Below, one piece after another: positions 1-5,934 of a DNA stretch of 22,781 nucleotides. The notes beneath the pieces were generated by a model. That model did no database searches and was not told the DNA's origin. It saw nothing but the letters and a program-made list of their open reading frames with translations. A program made the position numbers and the translations under genes. How positions within the stretch are numbered: the first letter of the stretch is position 1; every line of letters starts with the position of its first letter. The DNA is from a virus: IMG/VR virus record IMGVR_UViG_3300028809_000074, positions 1 to 22,781 of that record; one strand, 5' to 3'.

Positions 1-2
1 GG

Positions 3-449
3 GCACGGCGAGCTCTTGGACTGCTCCGCGACTCTGATGGGTATCGACACTACGCGGTGCTGCACGTTGTCTATGGGTGGCCAGACCCGTTCCTGCGAAC
101 GCTGGCGCCGGAAGCAAGAGCGGCGTTGGGGCCGGAGTATGGCGCGCTGGCGAGGTACACGGACGCCGTCGAAGAAAGGCGGCAGGAACTCGTGAAGGCG
201 GAAGCGGGTCGATGGCCGTCGGCCTATGCGTCGACTCCAGCCCTTGCGGACATCGAGTTGCGGCGCTCCCGACTTGCCCTGGCGGACCGGATCATCTCAA
301 GCGGTGACGCGCTTCGAGCGGCGACCGACCGCTTTGAGACACCGAGTAAGGCCGAGCGTGAAGCCTTCGTGTCGCGGGTCAGAGTGGAGGCCAACCGAAT
401 GCTGACCGAGGCGTCGCTCGCATTTCGGGATGCGTGGAGGCGGGTGTGA
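3..449 (+). CDS. Hypothetical protein, 5'-truncated by the window edge
   Basis: The frame is open from the first bases of the window, so the gene probably begins upstream. The first in-window start codon is GTG at 57, but the residues encoded before it (ending DGYRHYAV) look like ordinary protein. The visible product is mostly helical and rich in Ala, Arg and Glu, with an aromatic stretch (VVYGWPDPF) near the start. No membrane segment or catalytic motif is visible. It is followed by a second small gene through a GTGA stop/start overlap, so the two are probably co-translated. Its place just before the late genes would suit a small regulatory or DNA-associated phage protein, but I do not recognise the family and assign no function. 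Confidence 0.6.
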   Translation, partial: ARRALGLLRDSDGYRHYAVLHVVYGWPDPFLRTLAPEARAALGPEYGALARYTDAVEERRQELVKAEAGRWPSAYASTPALADIELRRSRLALADRIISSGDALRAATDRFETPSKAEREAFVSRVRVEANRMLTEASLAFRDAWRRV

Positions 450-802
450 CTGTGATGAGGGTTAGACCGAGATCTGGCGACGGCAGTCTTGTCGTTGGCG
501 CGACGAAGCTCGCTTGGATCTACGGCAAGTCGCGGAACTGGGCTCGGCGGCTTCTTCGTTCGTGGGCAGAGGCTCAGGCGCGTGGAGGTCCGGTTCGGGT
601 GTTTACGAGACCGGATGGCGCGCTCTGTACGACGATGGCTGTGCTCTATCAGCACATGCCTCCGGGCAAAGACCTTGAGCTATATCGGAGGGTCGATTCG
701 CTTACGGTCGACGTGTCCGACGCTCACCGTAGGATCGATCAGAATGTGCGGCGGACCACGGAGCTCGAATATCGGGTCGCGCGGGTTGGAGGTGTCAGGT
801 GA
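434..802 (+). CDS. Hypothetical small protein, possible helix-turn-helix
   Basis: This 122-residue product starts at GTG 434. GTG 446 is a good alternative because it overlaps the upstream stop as GTGA, the junction type used elsewhere in this genome. The segment KLAWIYGKSRNWARRLL followed by a basic stretch and VFTRPDGALCTTMAVL resembles a winged helix-turn-helix read-head, and the last 40 residues look helical and coiled-coil-like. A DNA-binding role is inference only. The stop codon overlaps the start of the next gene (GTGA at 799), so genes 1 to 3 look like one operon. Confidence 0.55.
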   Translation: MEAGVTVMRVRPRSGDGSLVVGATKLAWIYGKSRNWARRLLRSWAEAQARGGPVRVFTRPDGALCTTMAVLYQHMPPGKDLELYRRVDSLTVDVSDAHRRIDQNVRRTTELEYRVARVGGVR

Positions 803-1197
803 CGAAAGATCTGGATCGAGAAGAGCTCGACCGCTGGACCAAGGAAGAGCGGGACGAACAGTTGCGATTGGGGTGGGAGCGGCACCTCGCCGAACTGAGC
901 ACCTCTATTGCCCCCGTAATTAGGTTGCTCTGGACGCGGATGTTAGAGGCGATTCCTGGTCTGCCTGCCCCGTACGCCGGCGCTTTCGAAGATGGCAGCT
1001 TCCAGATGACCTGGGAATCTGTACGCTTTCACTTCAACATCGAGATCGCGGCTACCGGCGAAGCGGAGTGGTTCTATCTTGACCGTGAAACGCGTGAGAT
1101 GTCCGGCGGCGGGTTTTGGCCGGCGGAGCGACCGCCGGCCTACCTGATTGAACAGCTCGCACTTGTGTCGTCCGCTCGCACGCTTACACCCCGGTGA
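799..1197 (+). CDS. Hypothetical protein
   Basis: This 132-residue product starts at GTG 799, overlapping the previous stop by four bases. The N-terminus is charged and helical. The middle (IPGLPAPYAGAFEDGSFQMTW) and the following alternating strand pattern (FHFNIEIAATGEAEWFY) resemble a small beta-sheet domain found in many uncharacterised bacterial proteins, but I cannot name the family. The 3' end overlaps the 3' end of the leftward antitoxin gene by 14 bases, so the operons converge with no room for a separate terminator. It may therefore be an accessory gene next to the toxin-antitoxin pair rather than part of the virion module. No function is assigned. Confidence 0.6.
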   Translation: MTKDLDREELDRWTKEERDEQLRLGWERHLAELSTSIAPVIRLLWTRMLEAIPGLPAPYAGAFEDGSFQMTWESVRFHFNIEIAATGEAEWFYLDRETREMSGGGFWPAERPPAYLIEQLALVSSARTLTPR

Positions 1198-1492
1198 GCG
1201 CGATCCGCTTGTTCCCGATGACAGCGACCAACTCGAGCTCGCCGCCGAGAGCCTCGACGTAGCGGCGCAGGGTCGACACGAGGTGATCGTCTCTCCGCTC
1301 AACCTTGGAGAGCTCGGCCTGGGTCATTTCTGCGACCACGGCGACCTCTGACTGCGTCTTGCCGGCGGCCTCACGTAGCTCGCGAAGGTGCATTGCGAGT
1401 AGCTCGCTGCGGACCTCTTGGTTGAGGCGCTCGACGCGCTCGGGCGTCATCTTCGACGCCTTGATGGCATTCCAGGGCTTCATGTAGGTCAC
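1184..1492 (-). CDS. HigA-like antitoxin, XRE-family DNA-binding protein
   Basis: This 102-residue protein has a helical N-terminus (MKPWNAIKASKMTPERVERLNQEV) followed by a helix-turn-helix of the XRE type around residues 35-80 (LRELREAAGKTQSEVAVVAE, then MTQAELSKVERR). The end of the domain (ISTLR-like VSTLRRYVEALGGELEL) is characteristic of antitoxins paired with Gp49-like HigB toxins. Such proteins bind and neutralise the toxin and repress their own promoter. The start is GTG at 1492, overlapping the toxin stop by four bases (GTGA); an internal ATG at 1483 is a possible alternative. It lies downstream of the toxin, the reverse of most toxin-antitoxin pairs but normal for the higBA arrangement. 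Family assignment is from recognisable sequence pattern. Confidence 0.85.
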   Translation of the reverse strand: MTYMKPWNAIKASKMTPERVERLNQEVRSELLAMHLRELREAAGKTQSEVAVVAEMTQAELSKVERRDDHLVSTLRRYVEALGGELELVAVIGNKRIALTGV

Positions 1493-1824
1493 CTTCCGTG
1501 TAGGTAGTCGAGTAGTAAGCGCTCGGCTTTCGGCACCATCTCTTCGTAGAATCGGTCCTGTCCGGTCTTGTCCCCGCCAAGGATGAGTAGGGCCTGTCGC
1601 TTCGGATCGAATGCGTACAGGATGCGCAGCGGTCGGCCGCCTGACTGGACCCGGAGCTCTCGCAGAGCGAGTTTCGAGCCATTGATCGCGCTCGAGTGTG
1701 GGTAGCCAAGCGCCACGCCGCGAGCCTCAAGCAGGCCCACGACACGGTAGACCGCGTCCGTGTCGGATTCGTTCAGGTTGGCGTACCAGGCCTCGAACTC
1801 GTCCGTGACCACGATCTCGGTCAT
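1489..1824 (-). CDS. HigB/RelE-superfamily toxin, phage Gp49-like
   Basis: This 111-residue protein matches the Gp49-like (DUF891/PF05973) branch of the RelE/ParE fold: an N-terminal helix with FEAWYANL, then LALRELRV, the strand RPLRILYAFDP, the strand QALLILGG, and the closing motif GGDKTGQDRFYEEMVPKAERLL. Family members are ribosome-dependent mRNA-cleaving toxins held in check by the adjacent antitoxin. The length is normal and no key segment is missing, so the toxin is probably functional. It is the first gene of a two-gene leftward operon whose second gene is the antitoxin. In a phage such a pair commonly stabilises a prophage or blocks competing phages, but the role here is inference. 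Confidence 0.88.
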   Translation of the reverse strand: MTEIVVTDEFEAWYANLNESDTDAVYRVVGLLEARGVALGYPHSSAINGSKLALRELRVQSGGRPLRILYAFDPKRQALLILGGDKTGQDRFYEEMVPKAERLLLDYLHGR

Positions 1825-1830
1825 GGCTAG

Positions 1831-1859
1831 AGCATGACTCTGAGTGAATAGTCAGTCAA
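1831..1859 (-). promoter_or_regulatory. Putative promoter and operator of the toxin-antitoxin operon
   Basis: Reading leftward, TTGACT (1859 to 1854) is followed after 17 bases by CATGCT (1836 to 1831), a plausible sigma-70-type pair with a weak -10. Half-sites TGACT (1835-1839) and AGTCA (1850-1854, repeated at 1854-1858) sit inside it and would suit antitoxin autorepression. If this -10 is used, transcription would begin at or very near the ATG at 1824. That would fit the absence of a Shine-Dalgarno sequence before the toxin. The call rests on motif matching only. Confidence 0.4.
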
Positions 1860-1929
1860 GTGCATGGGGCCATCGGGGGCCTCCTAGATGCGGTTTCGAC
1901 GGGCTTTGTGCGATTCTAGGGGTTCATAG

Positions 1930-1945
1930 GGGGTCATTTGACCCC
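1930..1945. promoter_or_regulatory. Perfect inverted repeat, candidate operator
   Basis: GGGGTCA and TGACCCC are perfect inverted 7-mers separated by two bases. It lies in the gene-poor gap between the divergent toxin operon and the rightward genes, where repressor sites are expected. The binding protein is unknown. Confidence 0.4.
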
Positions 1946-1972
1946 ATTTAAGCCCATGGGTGTAAGGCCATC

Positions 1973-1986
1973 GCTACCGCGGTAGC
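1973..1986. promoter_or_regulatory. 14-bp perfect palindrome, candidate operator
   Basis: GCTACCGCGGTAGC is a perfect palindrome of 14 bp, about 30 bases from the GGGGTCA/TGACCCC dyad in the same gap. It could be a repressor-binding site. No promoter element next to it is convincing. Confidence 0.35.
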
Positions 1987-2001
1987 CGAAGACGTCCCTC
2001 C

Positions 2002-2046
2002 GGCGGCGACGACGGCCTCCCCCTCCCCTCCTCCGTCGTCGCTGCC
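2002..2046 (+). promoter_or_regulatory. Strong hairpin with a 14-bp stem and pyrimidine loop
   Basis: Arms 2002-2015 and 2033-2046 pair over 14 positions with a single G.U wobble in RNA. The 17-nt loop is pure C and T. The 3' arm is followed by CACCTATTTTATG, so a short T-run begins about five bases later and the ATG of the small downstream reading frame follows at once. It could be a weak terminator for rightward transcription or a structured leader controlling the 2056 start. Which of these cannot be decided from sequence. Confidence 0.5.
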
Positions 2047-2055
2047 ACCTATTTT

Positions 2056-2295
2056 ATGCGCTACCCATCCGCCAGACGTCGCGACAGGCGACCGAGCCTG
2101 ACGACCTACGCGTCGCCGTTGACCGACGAGCAGATTGGTGACGCGTTCGATCGGCAGGCCATGTTCGGCTACGCGCTCGCTCACATCGAGCCGACGGCTG
2201 AGCTTATCGCGATGTGCTACCGAGCGCTCGCAGCGGCGGGTGTCGAGGCGCTTCCCGTCGACGAATGCCAGGTCGACGCGGACTTGCTGCTGTAG
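2056..2295 (+). CDS. Small hypothetical protein, uncertain
   Basis: This 79-residue reading frame starts at ATG 2056. The first 18 residues are Arg-rich and unconvincing. From about residue 22 (TDEQIGDAFDRQAMFGYALAHIE) it looks like an ordinary amphipathic helical protein with codon choice like the neighbours, ending in an acidic tail. There is no Shine-Dalgarno sequence, and the start sits directly after a strong hairpin, so translation may be controlled or inefficient. No alternative in-frame ATG or GTG start improves it. I do not recognise it. If it is not a gene, the gap from 1825 to 2551 is non-coding. Confidence 0.4.
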   Translation: MRYPSARRRDRRPSLTTYASPLTDEQIGDAFDRQAMFGYALAHIEPTAELIAMCYRALAAAGVEALPVDECQVDADLLL

Positions 2296-2466
2296 GCGCA
2301 GGCTCTTGCTCGTCCGCAACGGATGAGCCACTGTAGATGGGCTTGGACGCCTGCTTCTCCCTCGACATCGAAGCGGGTGCGGGTCGACGTACTGCTCGGC
2401 GGCGGCTCCTCGTCGAGCTGACGGTCCGAGTCGACGTCTCGTATCTCTCGCCTTCCGGAAACGCGC

Positions 2467-2481
2467 GCGATCTCAGATCGC
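2467..2481. promoter_or_regulatory. 15-bp palindrome upstream of the terminase genes
   Basis: GCGATCT and AGATCGC flank a single central C, giving a perfect odd palindrome. It is immediately followed by a second, larger dyad, and both lie within 90 bases of the terminase small subunit start. It is a candidate binding site for the terminase small subunit or for a late-gene regulator. Confidence 0.4.
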
Positions 2482-2484
2482 CGG

Positions 2485-2521
2485 GTGTGAACGCCGACGT
2501 CAACGGAAAAGTCGTTCACAC
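2485..2521. promoter_or_regulatory. 9-bp inverted repeat, candidate packaging (pac/cos) site
   Basis: GTGTGAACG (2485-2493) and CGTTCACAC (2513-2521) are perfect inverted repeats around a 19-nt centre that itself contains CCG..CGG. The region 2296-2551 holds no convincing gene, and packaging recognition sites of many phages lie directly upstream of or within the small terminase gene. A late promoter operator or an RNA hairpin in the terminase leader is an alternative. No T-run follows, so a terminator is unlikely. Confidence 0.4.
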
Positions 2522-2551
2522 ACCTACGCTTAGGCCCCCTACAGAATCGAC

Positions 2552-3112
2552 ATGCCGACCCAGGGTCCGCACAATCGTCCCACATTGGCGCACGCTGAGT
2601 GGGTGGCCGAAGCCGTGCGGCTCTACACCAAGGGGTGGCCGTATCGACGCATCGGGAAGAAGCTGGGGGTCCACTTTACGACCGTGCGTGAGGCGGTCCT
2701 CAAAGAGTTCGCTCGCATCCGGCTGAGCGACGACGAGCTGCGTTCGGAGCGTGAGGCGATGATCGCTCGGTACGCCGAGAACGAGGCCGACCTCGAGGCG
2801 GTCAAACGAACGTTCCTGCCCCACGCAAAGACCGGAAACCCCGACGCGGCCGACGTCGTCATCAATGCCACGAAGGCCATCGACAAGGTTCGGGTCTCGG
2901 TGGCGAACCTGCTCGGACTCCAGGCGCCGAAGCGTACGGAGGTGACCGGAAGAGACGGTGCGCCGCTAGCTGGGGAAGTCACCCCGGAAGCTGCCGCCGC
3001 GCTCGTTCGCGAGGTGTTCGGAGACAAGGCAGCCAAGGCGGCCGATGGCGATCGCGACGAAGACAGCCACGCCGGCGCTAACGCCGTACCGGAAGAGTCT
3101 CCCTCCGAATGA
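2552..3112 (+). CDS. terS: Terminase small subunit (DNA-binding)
   Basis: This 186-residue protein has an N-terminal helix-turn-helix (residues about 16-50: EWVAEAVRLYTKGWPYRRIG, then KKLGVHFTTVREAV), a central helical region expected to oligomerise (residues 60-125), and a charged disordered C-terminus. Small terminase subunits recognise the phage DNA packaging site and load the large subunit. The call rests on the helix-turn-helix and on its position directly before, and overlapping, the large subunit, since small subunits share little sequence. The last 68 bases also encode the first residues of the large subunit in another frame. ATG 2552 is preceded by the dyad-rich non-coding stretch. 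Confidence 0.8.
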   Translation: MPTQGPHNRPTLAHAEWVAEAVRLYTKGWPYRRIGKKLGVHFTTVREAVLKEFARIRLSDDELRSEREAMIARYAENEADLEAVKRTFLPHAKTGNPDAADVVINATKAIDKVRVSVANLLGLQAPKRTEVTGRDGAPLAGEVTPEAAAALVREVFGDKAAKAADGDRDEDSHAGANAVPEESPSE

Positions 3113-4394
3113 GTACGCCGCGCTCGATGCGTGGCTGACCAGCTTTTACCCATTTCAGCGCCGATGGATCCTCGATTCGTCGGACATGTCGATCTGCAAC
3201 AAGTCTCGACAGATCGGACTGTCGCACTCGACGTCGGCCGTCGGCGTGCTTTGGGGGGCCTTTCACGGCGAACTCACGACTATCATCTCGATCGGCGACC
3301 GCGAGTCGGTGGAGGTTCTCGACAAGGCGCGGAAGCACGCAACGGTGCTCGCTCGGCTCGGCTCGCGAATGGCGATGCCCGGGCGCAAGGACAATGCGAA
3401 CGAACTCTCGTTTGCGAGCGGCGGGCGTGTCCTCGCTCTGCCCTCAAGCGGCGGACGAAGCTTCTCGGGGAACGTATTCCTCGACGAGTACGCGTACCAG
3501 GAGCACGCATCGAAGGTCTGGGACGCTGCCGCAGCAGTAACGATGCTCGGCGGAAGGCTCCGTGTAGCGAGCACTCCAAACGGGGTTGGGAACGACTTTC
3601 ACGGACTCTGGGAACGAGCGACCGCCGCGGAATCGCCGTGGTCGGCACACGAGATCTCGATCGACGATGCCATCGGTGATGGCTACCCGGTCAACATGGC
3701 GAAGTGCTGGGAACTCGCGAAGGGCGACCAGCGGCTGTTCGACCAGCTCTTTCGCTGCTCGTTCCTCGACAACATCCTCCAGTACATCCCGAGCGAGACC
3801 ATCGACGTAAGCGGTACCGACGAGGTAGCGCCTCCCGGTGATCAGCACTTCGCGGGGCTCGACATCGGGCGAGAGAACGACCTGACGGTTTTGCTTGTTG
3901 TTCGAGTGGTCAATCGCGTTGCCTGGGTCGTTCACATCGAGACGATGAAGCGCACCGACTCGGATGGTCTCGAGGCGATGGTCGCGCGAGCTTTCGACCG
4001 ATGGAAGCTCCGGAAGCTCGCTGTCGACTCGACGGGGCTGGGCACGTTCCCGGCTGAGCGTCTCAAGAAGAAGCACCATCGCGTCGATCCGGTGACCTTC
4101 ACGATCAACACGAAAGAGGATCTCGCGACGGGCCTCTACACGTCGATGCGGAACGGGATGCTTCGTATCCCGAACACCGACGCGGCGCTCCCTGGATGCG
4201 AGCCCGGCACGGCCGCCGCGCTTCGAGCTGACATCGCGTCCATTCGGCGCATTGTCACATCGGCGGGCAACGTTCGTTACGACGCGCCGCGCACGGCCGA
4301 GGGGCACGCTGACCGCGCGTGGGCGCTCGCGCTAGCGCGCCATGCGATGGGAACCGAAAGCGCGATCGTGGCCGCCCTCCGAGCTCGTGCATGA
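3045..4394 (+). CDS. terL: Terminase large subunit, Mu gp28-like ATPase-nuclease
   Basis: This 449-residue packaging motor protein shows a complete set of motifs: a Walker-A-like KSRQIGLS (residues 53-60), Walker B FLDE (145-148), coupling motif STPNG (176-180), and an RNase-H-like nuclease with acidic residues D273 (GLDIGREND), D328 (AVDSTGLG) and D423 (HADRAWALAL). The atypical Walker A is the form seen in Mu gp28-like terminases. It pumps DNA into the prohead at the portal and cuts it. ATG 3045 is the only good start: no later in-frame ATG or GTG precedes conserved sequence, and AAGGCGG sits just upstream. This gives a 68-base overlap with the small subunit. The stop overlaps the start of the membrane protein gene (ATGA). 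Confidence 0.95.
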   Translation: MAIATKTATPALTPYRKSLPPNEYAALDAWLTSFYPFQRRWILDSSDMSICNKSRQIGLSHSTSAVGVLWGAFHGELTTIISIGDRESVEVLDKARKHATVLARLGSRMAMPGRKDNANELSFASGGRVLALPSSGGRSFSGNVFLDEYAYQEHASKVWDAAAAVTMLGGRLRVASTPNGVGNDFHGLWERATAAESPWSAHEISIDDAIGDGYPVNMAKCWELAKGDQRLFDQLFRCSFLDNILQYIPSETIDVSGTDEVAPPGDQHFAGLDIGRENDLTVLLVVRVVNRVAWVVHIETMKRTDSDGLEAMVARAFDRWKLRKLAVDSTGLGTFPAERLKKKHHRVDPVTFTINTKEDLATGLYTSMRNGMLRIPNTDAALPGCEPGTAAALRADIASIRRIVTSAGNVRYDAPRTAEGHADRAWALALARHAMGTESAIVAALRARA

Positions 4395-5200
4395 CCTATC
4401 TGCTTCCCGCCCTCGTGGGCGCCATCGCTATCGCGGTCTACGTATGGAGCAACGGCGTCAATCCCTGTCCTGACGGCATTCGATATACGTCTGGAGAGCT
4501 ACAGCCGAAGCCTTTCCATCGTCGGTGGAACCACTGGAACCCCAGGGTTCTCACTGCTCTTACTTGGCTTTCTTTCGTCGCACTCGCGGCGAGTATGGGC
4601 AATTGGCAGAAGGCGGCACTGTTCGCCGCGCTGCCGGGCGTGTGGGTCTGCGCCACGCTCCCGACGACGGTAGATGGACCGTCTATCGCTTTCGCATGGG
4701 GTGCCTCGATAGCGTGGTCTACAGGGCATCACGGGCTCGCGATTGCGTGCTCGATACTCGGCGGCTTCATCCACGAGCGCTCGCCCATGTTCGCCGCGGT
4801 CTACGCGTGGACGCCGTGGCTGCTCGTAGGGCTCGCCTCCCCTTTCCTGCTCGGACTCCGCGGGGCCGCGAAACCCAAATGGGGCATCGGCAAAGTCTCT
4901 GAGGAGCTCTGCGGCCACGACCTTCGTGGCGCCGTCCGAGCCCACCGACGCTTTCAAGACTTCCTCGACTGGCGCCAAGTGGTGTTTCCGCTCCGTGCAG
5001 TACTGCCGATGGCGGCGTACTACGGAGTGACGCCGGCCGCGTGGGCCTCGTTCGCGGTCGCGTTCGCATCGCGGCTCGTCGGCACCGATACAGCCCGCTT
5101 CATGCTTTGGGCGGCACCACCGATGGTTGCCGCGCTCCCTAACGACATTCCAGCGTGGATGGTGCTCGTGCACGTCGTGTCGTTCGTGAGGATGTTTTGA
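4391..5200 (+). CDS. Polytopic membrane protein of a glycosylation cassette
   Basis: Starting at ATG 4391, which overlaps the terminase stop as ATGA, gives 269 residues; an upstream extension to 4319 would be Arg-rich and lie inside the terminase gene. The protein opens with a membrane helix (residues 4-19) and has about seven to nine hydrophobic segments. Two conserved-looking motifs are in or near membranes: FIHERSPMF at about residues 134-142, and GTDTARFML at about residues 236-244. A His-Glu pair and a Asp-x-x-Arg element of this kind recur in bacterial polysaccharide-related membrane proteins with GT-C-like topology, but I cannot place it in a family. Its coupling to two glycosyltransferase genes suggests lipid-linked sugar handling at the inner membrane. 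Function is inference. Confidence 0.75.
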   Translation: MTYLLPALVGAIAIAVYVWSNGVNPCPDGIRYTSGELQPKPFHRRWNHWNPRVLTALTWLSFVALAASMGNWQKAALFAALPGVWVCATLPTTVDGPSIAFAWGASIAWSTGHHGLAIACSILGGFIHERSPMFAAVYAWTPWLLVGLASPFLLGLRGAAKPKWGIGKVSEELCGHDLRGAVRAHRRFQDFLDWRQVVFPLRAVLPMAAYYGVTPAAWASFAVAFASRLVGTDTARFMLWAAPPMVAALPNDIPAWMVLVHVVSFVRMF

Positions 5201-5934
5201 TTCGCCTCATCGTAACCGGCCGCAACACTCGACCGTTCCTCGAGAGGCACACGAAGGAGCTGCTCGAGCAGCGCGGCGCATGGCGCTGCACCTGGATCGA
5301 TGACGCGAGCGATGACGGGTCTGCGGACGTTGCCGAGGCGATGTCCCGTGGCGACCCGCGTGTGACGGTCGTTCGGCGAGAGCATCGACGTGGCCCGCTC
5401 GCTAATGTGATTCAGGCGGTTGGCGCCACGCCTCCGGAGGACGTCGTCGTTCTCTGGGATGGCGACGACTTCTTTGCGCACGATCGAGTGCTGGAGCGCA
5501 TCGCCTACGAGTTTGCCAAGCCGGACGTCTGGATGACGTACGGGAGCTTCGAGACGGTCGACGGTCGAACGATGTATCGCGGAGAGTATCCGTGCGAGGT
5601 CGTTGATGACGGTACGTACCGAAGCGCGGCTTGGCTCTGCGGTCCGCCCCGAGCGTTTCGGGCGTGGCTCTTTCAGGCGCTCCCGGTCGGTTGCCTTCTC
5701 GACGACGACGGTGAACCGTGGCGGACGGCGACGGACCAGGCGACGTGTCTTGCTTTGCTTGAACTCGCTCGCGAGCACGCCAGGTACATCGACGACGTTC
5801 TATACATCTACAACGACCACAACCCGCAGTCGGACCATCACGTCCGTCTACGTGAACAGTCAGAGGCATGCTGGCGGGTGAGGCGGCGACCACGGTTGCA
5901 GGCACTCGAGAGCGCGCCGTGGTTCGGTCGATGA
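5197..5934 (+). CDS. Family 2 glycosyltransferase
   Basis: The best start is TTG at 5197: it overlaps the preceding stop (TTGA), has GAGG at 5188-5191 about five bases upstream, and begins the first beta strand of the fold (LIRLIVTGRN). The 245-residue product has the GT-A motifs: IDDASDDGS (residues 34-42) for nucleotide binding and WDGDD (87-91) as the DxD metal and sugar-nucleotide site. Such enzymes transfer a sugar from an activated donor to a lipid, glycan or protein acceptor; donor and acceptor are unknown here. The C-terminal third contains an Asp-rich segment (LLDDDGEPW) and TDQATCLALLELA, probably acceptor-side helices. It is the middle gene of three coupled genes. Confidence 0.85.
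   Translation: MIRLIVTGRNTRPFLERHTKELLEQRGAWRCTWIDDASDDGSADVAEAMSRGDPRVTVVRREHRRGPLANVIQAVGATPPEDVVVLWDGDDFFAHDRVLERIAYEFAKPDVWMTYGSFETVDGRTMYRGEYPCEVVDDGTYRSAAWLCGPPRAFRAWLFQALPVGCLLDDDGEPWRTATDQATCLALLELAREHARYIDDVLYIYNDHNPQSDHHVRLREQSEACWRVRRRPRLQALESAPWFGR

Noticed and set aside
1886-1910. tRNA-like T-arm (GCGGTTTCGACGGGC)
   Set aside because: Only the loop-like GGTTTCGA resembles a tRNA; no stem pairing, anticodon arm or acceptor stem can be built around it.
2337-2726. Rightward frame across the gap and into the small terminase gene
   Set aside because: It overlaps the terminase by 175 bases in another frame and its product is Arg and Ser rich without any motif.
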